Origin: Syntrophotalea carbinolica DSM 2380
GTDB lineage: Bacteria > Desulfobacterota > Desulfuromonadia > Desulfuromonadales > Syntrophotaleaceae
Assembly (NCBI RefSeq): GCF_000012885.1
Contig: NC_007498.2
Span: 2,884,001 to 2,948,000 of the forward strand
Length of the DNA: 64,000 nt
Direction: 5' to 3'
Shown: positions 45,371 to 53,944 of the stretch, in pieces
How the letters are laid out: every line of letters begins with the position of its first letter
How positions within the stretch are numbered: position 1 is the first letter of the stretch
Translations under genes and position numbers: made by a program
Notes under the pieces: model-generated
Databases searched by the model: none
What the model saw: the letters and a program-made list of their open reading frames with translations, nothing else
Told to the model about the DNA's origin: nothing

Positions 45371-46183
45371 TTAGCCCGCACCCGCGGATCGCCGGCGATA
45401 AAACCCCATCATTCCGTGACAGGGAGCGAACAGCCGCAGCTCTTCACCTCGCAGAGACTCCCTGGCCCCGATCAGCAACATTCCGCCGGGTCGCAAGGCA
45501 CGCCACAGACGCCGCGCCGCCTGCAGACGGCGCGCACCCCGGTAATAGGTGAAGGGAAGATAACGGGCCAGGATCAGATCGAAACTTCCGGGCGGGGGAT
45601 CACGCATAAAATTGTGGTGAATAAAACGCACTCGGCCGGTCACACGCGGGGACAACCGCCACAGCCCCCCATAGACGGAAAACCACCTACCCCGCAGAGC
45701 ACCGGAAAGTTCCCGCAAAGAAGAAGGGGCATAACAGGCCTGCCGAGCCCGCCGCAGGGAAACGGCATCACAGTCGCTGCCCAGAATCAGCAAACGTCGC
45801 TGCGGATAACGGAACCGCAGCCGCTCGAGCCACAACAAGGCAAGACTGTAAGGCTCCTCGCCGCCGGCACATCCGACACTCCACACATGCAGTGGACGCC
45901 TCCCGGCAACCCCCGCCAACAACTTCGGTAAAACCTGCCCTTCAAGCATTTCCCACACCTGTGCCTCACGGAAAAACCGACTGACACTCACCGCCATGCG
46001 CTCCGCCAGAGCAGAAGCCTCGGCAGCGTCCGCATACAGACAGGCAAGATATTGCTCGTAACTCTCCAGGCCGAGTTCCGCCATGCGCTTCTGCACCCGA
46101 TGACGGGCGGCGCGACGACGATATTTGCGCCAGTCCAGACCCAGGCGCGGACAAATCTGCTTCAAAAACGCATCAAAATGCAT
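45371..46183 (-). CDS. CheR-like methyltransferase, atypical
   Basis: A 270-residue SAM-dependent methyltransferase of the CheR type. The N-terminal helical part (FDAFLKQICPRLGLDW) and the SAM loop VWSVGCAGGEEPYSLALL match. The later motif, usually FDLIFCRNVLIYF, reads FDLILARYLPFTYYRG, so the substrate pocket differs. No CheB, CheW or receptor gene adjoins. The start at 46183 is preceded only by GGATG; an ATG three codons upstream is possible. It may modify a receptor elsewhere or a different protein. Confidence 0.82.
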   Translation of the reverse strand: MHFDAFLKQICPRLGLDWRKYRRRAARHRVQKRMAELGLESYEQYLACLYADAAEASALAERMAVSVSRFFREAQVWEMLEGQVLPKLLAGVAGRRPLHVWSVGCAGGEEPYSLALLWLERLRFRYPQRRLLILGSDCDAVSLRRARQACYAPSSLRELSGALRGRWFSVYGGLWRLSPRVTGRVRFIHHNFMRDPPPGSFDLILARYLPFTYYRGARRLQAARRLWRALRPGGMLLIGARESLRGEELRLFAPCHGMMGFYRRRSAGAG

Positions 46184-46615
46184 AAGGGACATCCATAGGG
46201 AAAAGCAAAATGCCCGGGGTGGATTGGGGACCGATCCTGCTCGAGCCAATATGCAACCTATTCCCAGCTATTATACCTCTAAGCCGGCGCAAACGACCGG
46301 GCATTCCTCCGGTTGCAACTCTCTAAAACCACCCTGCCATCCCCGATAGGACCTTGGCCGGTGTATTGGTTTGCGGTTTTGTAAGATGTACTCAAAACTA
46401 ACCGGGCGAAGCCATAAACAGGTTGAGAAAAAAAGTGCCTGGATGGAAGCGTATCGGCATCGTTTTCGAACCCCGCTGCGTTTATGGAGATTTCCGTCAA
46501 TCATTCATATGGCAAAAAGGTTTTCTGCGTTTCTCAACCGTTCGCCTTGAAATTTAGCCCTGAGCCGGGAAAATATAAGGGTGGCAAAACGTTAACCCCA
46601 AAAAAGGACAAAACA
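46184..46615. other. 432-base divergent gap with a structured element
   Basis: Between the CheR-like gene and the small rubredoxin-like gene. At 46325-46380 AAAACC pairs with GGTTTT, enclosing nested CACC/GGTG and GCC/GGC. A TATAAT-like box faces the CheR-like gene near 46270. Nothing else is seen. Confidence 0.45.
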
Positions 46616-46735
46616 ATGAGCTCTGTCCCAAGATGGCAATGCACAGTCTGCGGCTTGATCGTTGAAGGCCCTGCGCCCCCTAAAATGTGTCCCAAATGTG
46701 GCGCCAGATCCAATCGCTTTATCAAGATCAATTAA
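46616..46735 (+). CDS. 39-residue rubredoxin-like protein
   Basis: A very small protein of the rubredoxin-like fold: WQCTVCGLIVEG and PPKMCPKCGARSNRF supply two CxxC knuckles for iron or zinc. It matches the N-terminal modules of the oxidoreductase at 13484-14989 and of rubrerythrin tails. AAGGACAAAACA precedes the ATG at 46616; the longer frame upstream is non-coding. It may be a free electron carrier in oxidative stress or in fermentation. Confidence 0.8.
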   Translation: MSSVPRWQCTVCGLIVEGPAPPKMCPKCGARSNRFIKIN

Positions 46736-46802
46736 ACGGAAATAGTTAGCATTGCCGATTCCGGCAGCGGAATTTCCGGCGAGTGGGAGGGAAAAAAGCG
46801 GC

Positions 46803-48149
46803 GTGGATGCCCTGTTGCAACAAGTGGCGGATGTGGTGTGGGGACCGGTCACGATCGTCCTGCTGGTCGGTACCGGCGCGCTCATGACCGCGCTGCTCGG
46901 CCTGGTGCAGCTGCGTCGGTTCCGCTATGCCTGGCAACTTGTCTCCGGCCGCTTCGACAGCCTCGAGGATGCCGGCGAGATCAGTCATTTTCAAGCGTTG
47001 AGTACGGCTCTTTCGGCCACCATCGGCACCGGCAATATCGCCGGGGTCGGAACCGCCATTGCCATGGGCGGGCCCGGTGCGGTGTTCTGGATGTGGATCA
47101 CGGCAATATTCGGCATGTCACTCAAATTTTCCGAATGTCTGCTGGCCCTTCACTTTCGCACCATCCACAGTGACGGCACGATCAGTGCCGGCCCCATGTA
47201 TTATCTGGAAAAGGGCTTGGGCTGCAAATGGCTCGGTCGCCTGTTCGCCCTGTTTGCCGTGCTGGTATCCTTCGGCCTCGGCAATATGGCCCAGGCCAAT
47301 TCCGTGGCCGAACCGGTACGGACCCTGTTCGGAGTGCCCAAGCTTTTTACCGGGCTGTTTATCGGCGGTCTGGTTTTCGCCGTGACTGTCGGTGGCATCC
47401 GCCGCATCGGCAAAGTGGCCAGTTGCCTAGTGCCGTTCATGTCGGCATTCTACGTGCTGGGGGCTCTTTTTGTACTGGCCCGCCATTGGCAGGCGATTCC
47501 GGCCGGGCTTGTCACCATCGTGCAAGATGCTTTTTCCGGCAGTGCCGCGGCCGGCGGTTTTGCAGGAGCGGCCGTAGCGCAGGCGGTGCGCTTCGGCGTT
47601 GCGCGCGGCGTATTCTCCAACGAGGCGGGGCTCGGCAGTGCGCCTATCGCCCACGGCGCGGCGCGCACCAAAGAACCTGTGCGCGAAGGCCTGGTCGCCA
47701 TGCTCGGCCCCTTCATCGACACCCTGGTCATATGCACCATGACCGCCCTGGTGATCATTCACACCGGCGCCTATCGCAGCGGCCTGAGCGGCGCCGACCT
47801 GACCGCCCGGGCCTTCGACACCGGTTTGCCGGGGCCGGGCGGATACATAGTCGCCATCGGTATTATATTTTTCGCTTTTTCCACCTCCCTGAGTTGGTCC
47901 TACTACGGCGATCGTTCCGTGGAATACCTGTTCGGAGGCAAAGTCGTGTTGCCTTACCGGGTGCTGTTCTGCCTGCTTTTGCCGGTAGGCGCTTCCATCC
48001 GTCTCGAACTGGTCTGGATCATCTCCGATATTTTCAATGCGCTTATGGCCTGGCCCAACCTGGTCGGTCTGCTCTGGCTCTGTCCCCTGGTGGTACGCCA
48101 GACCCGGATCTATTTCCGTGACCCCGGCCGTATGTATCCGGATCATTAA
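46803..48149 (+). CDS. Alanine/glycine:sodium symporter (AGCS family)
   Basis: A 448-residue inner-membrane transporter with about eleven helices that imports alanine or glycine with Na+. Family signatures are GTGNIAGVGTAIAMGGPGAVF, LEKGLGCKWLGRLFA and GVARGVFSNEAGLGSAPIAH. GTG 46803 is chosen because the family begins with a short helix and GGAGGG lies upstream; an ATG at 46752 would add 17 unusual residues. Followed by a strong terminator. Confidence 0.95.
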   Translation: MDALLQQVADVVWGPVTIVLLVGTGALMTALLGLVQLRRFRYAWQLVSGRFDSLEDAGEISHFQALSTALSATIGTGNIAGVGTAIAMGGPGAVFWMWITAIFGMSLKFSECLLALHFRTIHSDGTISAGPMYYLEKGLGCKWLGRLFALFAVLVSFGLGNMAQANSVAEPVRTLFGVPKLFTGLFIGGLVFAVTVGGIRRIGKVASCLVPFMSAFYVLGALFVLARHWQAIPAGLVTIVQDAFSGSAAAGGFAGAAVAQAVRFGVARGVFSNEAGLGSAPIAHGAARTKEPVREGLVAMLGPFIDTLVICTMTALVIIHTGAYRSGLSGADLTARAFDTGLPGPGGYIVAIGIIFFAFSTSLSWSYYGDRSVEYLFGGKVVLPYRVLFCLLLPVGASIRLELVWIISDIFNALMAWPNLVGLLWLCPLVVRQTRIYFRDPGRMYPDH

Positions 48150-48219
48150 ACAGAATAGGCAGAATGCCGAAAAAGTATATCCATGCCTACCACAGGCAGT
48201 TTTCCAATAGCCTGCCAAA

Positions 48220-48274
48220 GGCCCGCCAGAAGAACCGACGGCCCTGCCAGCATTTCTGGCGGGCCGCTTTTTTT
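48220..48274 (+). terminator. Terminator after the symporter
   Basis: GGCCCGCCAGA pairs with TCTGGCGGGCC across a 25-base loop, followed by seven Ts at 48268-48274. The IS element begins ten bases later. Confidence 0.88.
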
Positions 48275-48278
48275 GCTG

Positions 48279-48284
48279 GCTAGC
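48279..48284. repeat. Target-site copy GCTAGC, left of IS
   Basis: GCTAGC flanks the element on both sides (copy at 49362-49367). Because GCTAGC is its own reverse complement, it could also be the outermost part of the inverted repeats. IS481 of Bordetella is known to insert at NCTAGN. Confidence 0.65.
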
Positions 48285-49257
48285 TGTCAGGTCCCGCATG
48301 ATTCCTGACCTGTTTACGGAAAAGTTTTGGTTTCTTTTTTTGCCAATCCTTCAGAGCTTGTATGGGAGTTTTATGCCCCAACGCTCGCTGAGGAATATGC
48401 TGGTTGTATAGATAACCATAACGTAACAATGTCTGCTCCAAATTTTCGGCGGAATCGAACCGGGTTGTTGCCAAAACCTCGCTGATGCGACCGTTGAATC
48501 GCTCAACCATCCCGTTGGTCTGAGGGTGGCGTGGAGGAATAAGCCGATGTTCAATACCATGCTGAACGCAGGTTTTGTCGAATACATGATTCCCTGTTGG
48601 CTTTCTCTCTCCAGCAGTGGAAAATCGATCCGTGAATGCCTTGTCGTTGTCGGTGAGCAATTTTTTGATCACAAATGGCGCTTTGGCTACCAGGCGATTC
48701 AAAAAGCCCTTTGCGGCTTGGGCGGATTTGCTCTTGCACACTTCCAGGTAAACCCAGCGGGTAGCACGGTCGATGCCTACAAACAGGTAACGCCGAGAGG
48801 TTTCGTCCGGCATCTGTGGCAAATATTTGATATCGACATGAACGAACCCCGGATCGTAGTTTTTAAATGTTTTGGGCTTGTTGTTGGCCGTTTCCTCTTT
48901 CGGGATCAGGTCCGCCAATCGGGATACCCCATGTCGTCGCAAACAACGGTCAAGTCCCGCACGAGAGACGTCAGCATTGACAAATTCCCGAGTGACGACC
49001 AGGAGATCATCGAGAGACAACAACAAAGAGCGACGCAACTCGATGACAACAGCTTCCTGGGCTTCGGTCATCGTTGTATTCAGTCGGTGTGCCGTATGAG
49101 ACCGATCGTGAACATCGTCACGTTTGCGCCAGCGACGTACCGTGTCAATGGATATGCCCAGTTCTTTAGCTAAAGCCTTGTGCGATTTTTCCGACTCTTG
49201 GATATATCGTCGGATTTTCGGGGTCGTTGTGGCATTAGCGTGTAACCGTATCGTCAT
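48280..49257 (-). CDS. IS481-family transposase
   Basis: A 325-residue DDE transposase. An N-terminal helix-turn-helix (KALAKELGISIDTVRRWRKR) precedes the integrase core with Asp142 in HVDIKYL, Asp203 in LTDNDKAF and Glu252 in MVERFNG. About 14 extra residues separate the second Asp from the Glu (residues 214-228). AAAGGAG precedes the ATG at 49257. The stop codon TAG (48282-48280) lies outside the inverted repeat, in the flanking GCTAGC, so the element seems to borrow its stop from the target. Confidence 0.92.
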   Translation of the reverse strand: MTIRLHANATTTPKIRRYIQESEKSHKALAKELGISIDTVRRWRKRDDVHDRSHTAHRLNTTMTEAQEAVVIELRRSLLLSLDDLLVVTREFVNADVSRAGLDRCLRRHGVSRLADLIPKEETANNKPKTFKNYDPGFVHVDIKYLPQMPDETSRRYLFVGIDRATRWVYLEVCKSKSAQAAKGFLNRLVAKAPFVIKKLLTDNDKAFTDRFSTAGERKPTGNHVFDKTCVQHGIEHRLIPPRHPQTNGMVERFNGRISEVLATTRFDSAENLEQTLLRYGYLYNQHIPQRALGHKTPIQALKDWQKKKPKLFRKQVRNHAGPDS

Positions 49258-49361
49258 GTCAGACTCCTTTAGATTTCACCGCAGAGAATATCAAAAAGCA
49301 TATCCCGAGCTAAGAATAACGGGAAGCTTTTTCTGCTAATGGAATCATCCGGGACCCAACA
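48285..49361 (-). mobile_element. IS481-family insertion sequence, apparently intact
   Basis: A 1077-bp element. Terminal inverted repeats at 48285-48305 and 49341-49361 match at 18 of 21 positions and begin TGT, with GGTCCC in common. It carries one transposase gene on the minus strand. It is inserted ten bases after the terminator of the symporter gene. The short, matching ends and unbroken frame suggest recent movement. Confidence 0.9.
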
Positions 49362-49367
49362 GCTAGC
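49362..49367. repeat. Target-site copy GCTAGC, right of IS
   Basis: Second GCTAGC, directly after the right inverted repeat. See the left copy for the ambiguity between target duplication and inverted-repeat end. Confidence 0.65.
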
Positions 49368-49589
49368 ATCTTGGAATTTAGGGAGGATTGGAACCATCAA
49401 CCCGTGAGAAATTGACCATTGTTCTTTTCAGCGAGAAGATATATCGGGTTGCGTTTACGGTAAAGCTTGTTAACTTGTTTTTAGTAGCAACCATCTTTTA
49501 TCAGACCTACTTTCAAAGATGTGACCGATCCGCTAATTGCCGGGGGCGAATTTTCGGATCTGTTCACCAAAGAGATATGGAGGTTCAAG

Positions 49590-49913
49590 ATGGAAATTGT
49601 GGGTAAAGGTAAGGTGTTGCGAATTTTCGTTGGGGAAAACGCTATCTGGGAGTCCCGTCCTCTTTATGAAGTCATTATCGAAAAGGCTCTGGAGGAGGGC
49701 CTCGCTGGTGCCACGGTTGCCAAAGGGGACGAAGGTTTTGGGGCGTCTTCACGCATTCGAAAAGTCAGAGCTCTGCGTTCCACTCATTTGCCTGTTATGG
49801 TTGAAATAGCGGACAAGCCAGAAAGAATCGCTAAGTTTATACCTCTATTGGAAAAAATGGTGGACAAGGGGCTGGTTTACCAAGAAGATATTGACATTCT
49901 GATCTATAAGTAA
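49590..49913 (+). CDS. DUF190 protein
   Basis: A 107-residue soluble protein of the DUF190 family (KVLRIFVGENAIWESRPLYEVI, AGATVAKGDEGFGA, PVMVEIADKPERI), which has a PII-like ferredoxin fold and often accompanies the fluoride channel CrcB. ATG 49590 follows GGAGGTTCAAG. The frame is open upstream to about 49488 (FKDVTDPLIAGGEFSD), possibly a relic of a neighbouring gene. Whatever was upstream is now separated from it by the IS element. A terminator follows. Confidence 0.85.
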   Translation: MEIVGKGKVLRIFVGENAIWESRPLYEVIIEKALEEGLAGATVAKGDEGFGASSRIRKVRALRSTHLPVMVEIADKPERIAKFIPLLEKMVDKGLVYQEDIDILIYK

Positions 49914-49940
49914 CAGGTTGATGTTTTCATTTGTTTGGTT

Positions 49941-49981
49941 AAAATCCCTCCAGTCTTAAGTGGGTTGGGGGGATTTTTTTA
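49941..49981 (+). terminator. Terminator after the DUF190 gene
   Basis: AATCCCTCC pairs with GGGGGGATT (one G-U pair) around about 15 bases, followed by a run of seven Ts. Confidence 0.85.
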
Positions 49982-50149
49982 TCCGGAAAAATCTCAGGTA
50001 GTGATCATCTAAGAACAAGGTGTCTCAGAGTGCAGGGTTTGGGGAAACGCAGAAAAGTTACCAGAGATCAGCCTGGAATCATTCTGAGACAATAAGCAAG
50101 ACAGCCTTGCCAGCACACCTGGCCGGTCGTTTTCCCATGGTGCTTATGT

Positions 50150-50178
50150 CTTGGATTTGGAGGGGCCCCGGATCCAAG
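50150..50178. repeat. 7-bp inverted repeat in the AT-rich gap
   Basis: CTTGGAT at 50150-50156 and ATCCAAG at 50172-50178 flank a G/C-rich centre with GGGGCCCC. Purpose unknown. Confidence 0.35.
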
Positions 50179-50536
50179 TTTAATGCTTGACTATTCAATT
50201 GAATACTAGTATAGATATGTAGCTGTCTACTTGACGGGGAAGCTTACGATACTACTTCTGCAACAACACAGCAGAATGCCTCGTTTCTTCTTTTATATAT
50301 GTGTAAATTCTTGAAAAGGATATTTTAATTTGAACTAAATCCAGTTTTCTTGGCGGTCTGACATGCGTAACAGAGTTTTTCCTCCCCTTGTGAGCTTAAG
50401 CGACATACGAAAGAAACTAGAGTCTTCAGCCTCTATCCTTCCTTGCTTATAACCATACTCACTTCTGTTTTTGTGTGTCAGGCCGCAATTTTTATTAAAA
50501 ACACTACATAGATAGCCCTCTTCAGGGTGTTTCTAA

Positions 50537-50692
50537 ATGATAGTTTCAATCTCTCAAGAACAACTTCCGAGACATGTTTTAACCATTGACCAAAGATTAG
50601 ACTTTTTATTTGACGGAACAGCCTCAGTCGGCTTTATCGGTGAATTCGTGATCATGTTTCAAGAGGAGATGATTGATCGTGTTTATCTTTAA
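50537..50692 (+). CDS. Possible 51-residue small protein or relic
   Basis: ATG at 50537 to TAA at 50692 encodes MIVSISQEQLPRHVL and ends FQEEMIDRVYL. There is no good ribosome site. The amino-acid composition is protein-like, but no family is recognised. It could be a gene fragment. Confidence 0.25.
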   Translation: MIVSISQEQLPRHVLTIDQRLDFLFDGTASVGFIGEFVIMFQEEMIDRVYL

Positions 50693-50743
50693 ATAAATCT
50701 TAAACTTTTTAATTTTTTATAAGATAAGTATGGGATGGATGGC

Positions 50744-51193
50744 ATGAAGAAAATTATTATCTTTTTAATTCTTTCTTTTTCGATAAATAGTTTTGCGGGT
50801 ACATTAAATAGTCCAAGCCTTTCTCAAACAAAAACTGAGGGAGTTGAGGTTGTTGAAAAAGTTATGGATAATTTAATGGCTTATTTAAGTCTTGAAACCA
50901 GTGATAGATATAATAGGGATAAATATAAAACTGCAATAATTGGCCAGTTTTCAGAAAAATACTTTAGAGACGCTGGCATTGATAAATATATGCTTAAGAT
51001 AAATTATTATATGCCTGAAGGATATAGAATAGTAAGTATTGATCCTGGGTTTATAAATGTAAAGTTGTATAGCAATACGTATGGATGGAAAAAATATATA
51101 TCTATTAAACTAGTAAATGAAAATGGTTGTTTACTTATAAGGCCATCAAAAATTTATAAAAATTATATTTATTGGTGGACGGATACAAAATAG
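50744..51193 (+). CDS. AT-rich exported hypothetical protein
   Basis: A 149-residue protein with a clear signal peptide (MKKIIIFLILSFSINSFAG). The mature part is rich in Tyr, Lys, Ile and Asn (KYMLKINYYMPEGYRIV, YWWTDTK). The gene is far more AT-rich than its neighbours, with AAA, ATA and TTT codons throughout, a sign of transfer. No family recognised. A weak GGATGG site precedes 50744; an ATG three codons before is the alternative. Confidence 0.7.
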   Translation: MKKIIIFLILSFSINSFAGTLNSPSLSQTKTEGVEVVEKVMDNLMAYLSLETSDRYNRDKYKTAIIGQFSEKYFRDAGIDKYMLKINYYMPEGYRIVSIDPGFINVKLYSNTYGWKKYISIKLVNENGCLLIRPSKIYKNYIYWWTDTK

Positions 51194-51572
51194 TGTTTTA
51201 CCAGATTAGTGAAAGTTAGAAATATAATATATGCGGATTGTGTTTGATATATGTTCTTTAAAAAATATGGAGCAGTTTCCGCATTTCCGACAAATCACAA
51301 GAAACAAACAACCCATGGCCTGACCTGTTTCCCACAGGTTGGGCCTTCTCGTATCTTGTCCCAAATTGATTATCAGATTATCAGGGAACTATCGGACATA
51401 AGGCAAAAACCGGCCGGGCCGCCTCCCTGCAAACATAAACCTCTGCGGAAAATAGCAAACCACGATGGCCAAATGGGCACGTACACTGTATGCTGAAACA
51501 AACGGCAGAACACCATACGAACGACGGTAAATGGGCCGGATGCCACCGACACCGTCTCTCTGGAGTATTGTC
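51194..51572. other. 379-base gap after the AT-rich gene
   Basis: Contains a hairpin at 51317-51345 (ACCTGT, TTCCC, ACAGGT with GGCC outer pairs). No U-tract follows. The ribosome site GGAGTATT of rtcA is at its end. No gene seen. Confidence 0.45.
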
Positions 51573-52598
51573 ATGCTATGCATCGACGGATCCCGGGGCG
51601 AAGGGGGCGGCCAGATCCTACGTAGCGCCCTGGCCCTGTCCCTCGTTACCGGAACCCCCTTTCGCATCATCAACATCCGCCGCGGCCGCAAAAGACCGGG
51701 GCTTATGCGTCAGCATCTCGCGGCAGTACATGCCGCGGCCGAGGTCGGTGCGGCGGAAGTCGAGGGGGCCGATCTCCACTCCCGACAATTAACCTTTATC
51801 CCGCGGACCATCCGGTCGGGAAGATTCCATTTCGACGTGGGCAGCGCCGGCAGTTGCACCCTGGTTTTGCAGACGGTCCTCCCCGCCCTGTGTCTGGCTG
51901 AAGGGCCTTCCTCCCTGGAACTCGAAGGCGGCACCCATAACCCCTTCGCGCCCCCCTTCGATTTTTTAGCCCGTGCCTTTTTGCCGTTATTGACGCGCAT
52001 GGGGCCGGGGGTCGAGGCGCACCTCAAACGCCCCGGATTTTACCCTGCCGGCGGGGGCAAAATGACCTTTCGCATTTCACCGGTGGCCGATTTCAACCCC
52101 ATCGAACTATGCCGAAGGGGCAGAATCCTCGACTGCCGCGCCCGCGCCCTGGTGGCAAATCTGCCACGCCATATCGCCGAACGGGAATTGCAGACCGTCG
52201 GCCAAAAACTCGGTTGGAACCCGGAGCAACTCCTTGTCGAGGAGATCACCGACGCCCGGGGGCACGGCAATGTTCTGCTGCTCGAAATCACCGGCGAACA
52301 TGTCACCGAAGTCTTTTCCGCATTCGGTGCGAGAGGCGTTCCCGCCGAACAGGTAGCACGGCAGGCATGCGGTGAGGCCCGACAATACCTGGCTGCGCCG
52401 GTTCCGGTCGCCTTTCACCTTGCCGACCAACTCCTGCTTCCTCTGGCTCTGGCCGGCGGCGGAGCTTTCCGGACCCTACACCCCACCCCTCATACCCTGA
52501 CCAATATCGAGGTGATAAAAATTTTCCTTCCGGTCGACGTCAAGATAAATGAGGCAGAATGCAACGGTTGGGAAATCCGCCTTGAAAAAAGGAGATAA
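51573..52598 (+). CDS. rtcA: RNA 3'-terminal phosphate cyclase
   Basis: A 341-residue enzyme that converts RNA 3'-phosphate ends to 2',3'-cyclic phosphates using ATP. Features: GSRGEGGGQILRSALALSL at the start, PGFYPAGGGKM in the middle, and near the C-terminus PHTLTNIEVI, which holds the catalytic histidine that is adenylylated. Length matches E. coli RtcA (338). The ATG 51573 has GGAG nearby. The ligase RtcB and the regulator RtcR are not in the window. Confidence 0.95.
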   Translation: MLCIDGSRGEGGGQILRSALALSLVTGTPFRIINIRRGRKRPGLMRQHLAAVHAAAEVGAAEVEGADLHSRQLTFIPRTIRSGRFHFDVGSAGSCTLVLQTVLPALCLAEGPSSLELEGGTHNPFAPPFDFLARAFLPLLTRMGPGVEAHLKRPGFYPAGGGKMTFRISPVADFNPIELCRRGRILDCRARALVANLPRHIAERELQTVGQKLGWNPEQLLVEEITDARGHGNVLLLEITGEHVTEVFSAFGARGVPAEQVARQACGEARQYLAAPVPVAFHLADQLLLPLALAGGGAFRTLHPTPHTLTNIEVIKIFLPVDVKINEAECNGWEIRLEKRR

Positions 52599-52751
52599 CA
52601 ATGGCCATGGAGTAATGAGCCTAAATGCGCTCCCCGCGGACCAGGACAGATCGCTCATATCAAAAAAAAGACTGGCATTTCCCTGCGTTTAAGCTCATGA
52701 TGCGCCGGAGACATTGACACAGGCCCAATATACATTGCGGAGAGCAGCACC

Positions 52752-53114
52752 ATGCAAGACATCGACCTGGATCTTCTCGAGTATCTGGTTTACACCGATA
52801 CCGACTACATAAAAGCCGCCGTTGCCGACACCACTTACCTGCCCCGTACTGTCCTGGGGGTCGGCACGTTTCTGCTCGACAACGAGGGGCAGGTGGATCT
52901 GTTGACGGCCAAGCAGCAAGTCACGTTCACAAAATTTCTCAAGCCGCTGCTGTTCGATGTCGCTTGCCACGGCATCGCCGGGCCGGAAACCTGTATGGGC
53001 AACGGCCGGATCGAAGGGGATGGGCTGCTGCAATGTTACAAGAGCAACATTTTCCGTTGCCGCGCCTGCCGCAACGCCACCAAGACCCAATCCAGCTCTC
53101 CCGAGGAAGCATAA
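52752..53114 (+). CDS. Hypothetical protein with C-terminal cysteine cluster
   Basis: A 120-residue protein starting MQDIDLDLLEYLVYTDTDYI. The C-terminal part has Cys in VACHGIAGPETCMGN and FRCRACRNAT, which could bind metal. I do not recognise the family. It precedes the ywbE-like gene by only 4 bases, so they are probably co-translated. A weak GGAGAG site lies upstream. Confidence 0.65.
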   Translation: MQDIDLDLLEYLVYTDTDYIKAAVADTTYLPRTVLGVGTFLLDNEGQVDLLTAKQQVTFTKFLKPLLFDVACHGIAGPETCMGNGRIEGDGLLQCYKSNIFRCRACRNATKTQSSSPEEA

Positions 53115-53118
53115 AGAT

Positions 53119-53325
53119 ATGGCAGGCGAATACCGTAAGGACATCCATCCCGGCCTGCAGGTGGCCATCGTACTGAAAAAGGATCAGCGTACCGGCGTAC
53201 TGAGCTACGGTATCGTTGACACGCTACTTACCAAAGCGCCCTTCCACTCCAGGGGTATCAAAGTGAGCCTGACCGATGGCAGGATTGGCCGGGTTCGACA
53301 TATCGGACCGCAGCAGACGGATTGA
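53119..53325 (+). CDS. YwbE family protein
   Basis: A 68-residue protein matching the YwbE (DUF2196) family: DIHPGLQVAIVLKKDQRTG, GIVDTLLTKAPFHSRGIKV, DGRIGRVRHI. It is predicted to be a small beta-rich fold. The function is unknown, though family members often lie near RNA-related genes, as here. ATG 53119 follows GAGGAAGC. Confidence 0.88.
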   Translation: MAGEYRKDIHPGLQVAIVLKKDQRTGVLSYGIVDTLLTKAPFHSRGIKVSLTDGRIGRVRHIGPQQTD

Positions 53326-53401
53326 GCAACCTGATTTCAGAACCGCCCTGGTGCAACCAGGCGCAAGCGTTTTAAACACCCATCTCCACGGAAAGACAAC
53401 C

Positions 53402-53725
53402 ATGAGTAAAGATCTGTACGTCAAAAACCTTCCTCCCGAAATCACCGAAGAGGAACTGCGAAAACTCTTTTCCGTAGCGGGAAAAGTATCCTATATCCAC
53501 ATGGGGAAAGACACCAAATCCGGCCAATTCCGCGGATACGGGTACGTCAAAATGGCCAGCGAAGCCGAGGCCAAGGAAGCCGTGGTGTGTCTCGACGGCG
53601 CACGCATCAACGATCGTTACATTTCCGTCAGCATTGCCAAACCGCAGCAACCTGGCGGCGCCCGCCGCAACCCCGCCCCCAACACACAAGGCCCGGCAAA
53701 ACAACGGCAGAAACGCCGTAAATAG
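53402..53725 (+). CDS. RRM RNA-binding protein
   Basis: A 107-residue protein with one RNA recognition motif (residues 3-80). RNP2 is LYVKNL and RNP1 is FRGYGYVKM, followed by a basic, proline-rich tail (KQRQKRRK). Bacterial proteins of this type resemble cyanobacterial cold-responsive Rbp proteins and bind single-stranded RNA. GGAAAG precedes the ATG. It lies in an RNA-related group with rtcA and ywbE. Confidence 0.92.
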   Translation: MSKDLYVKNLPPEITEEELRKLFSVAGKVSYIHMGKDTKSGQFRGYGYVKMASEAEAKEAVVCLDGARINDRYISVSIAKPQQPGGARRNPAPNTQGPAKQRQKRRK

Positions 53726-53944
53726 GTCGACACGCAACCAGGCACCACCGAACAAAGCTCATCTTACAGGCGAGGCCGTACCGCGCCGTGGCATAGGGGG
53801 CAGGCATTTTAAATATTGACATAAATGCCATGGGATTAGAAAATACCCGCAAATCCTGCAAAATCAGCTGCCCTTATTCTTCAATGTTGTTCCAAGTCTC
53901 CAGTGTTCCGTTGACCAGGGCCTTGGGCACGGGTGGAGGCCACT

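Larger units (their letters stand above)
49982..50743. other. 762-base AT-rich accessory gap
   Basis: Little can be assigned. An inverted repeat CTTGGAT/ATCCAAG lies at 50150-50178, and a 51-codon frame at 50537-50692. The base composition drops from the surrounding GC-rich level. It may be debris of past insertions. Confidence 0.5.

Noticed and set aside
46321-46385. c-di-GMP (GEMM-I) riboswitch before the CheR-like gene
   Set aside because: Pieces GCAAACC and CACCGGCC occur, but the required second hairpin and the GACGCAAAGCC block are absent.
49368-49589. Fluoride riboswitch before the DUF190 gene
   Set aside because: The conserved core of the crcB motif could not be found, although DUF190 genes often have such company.
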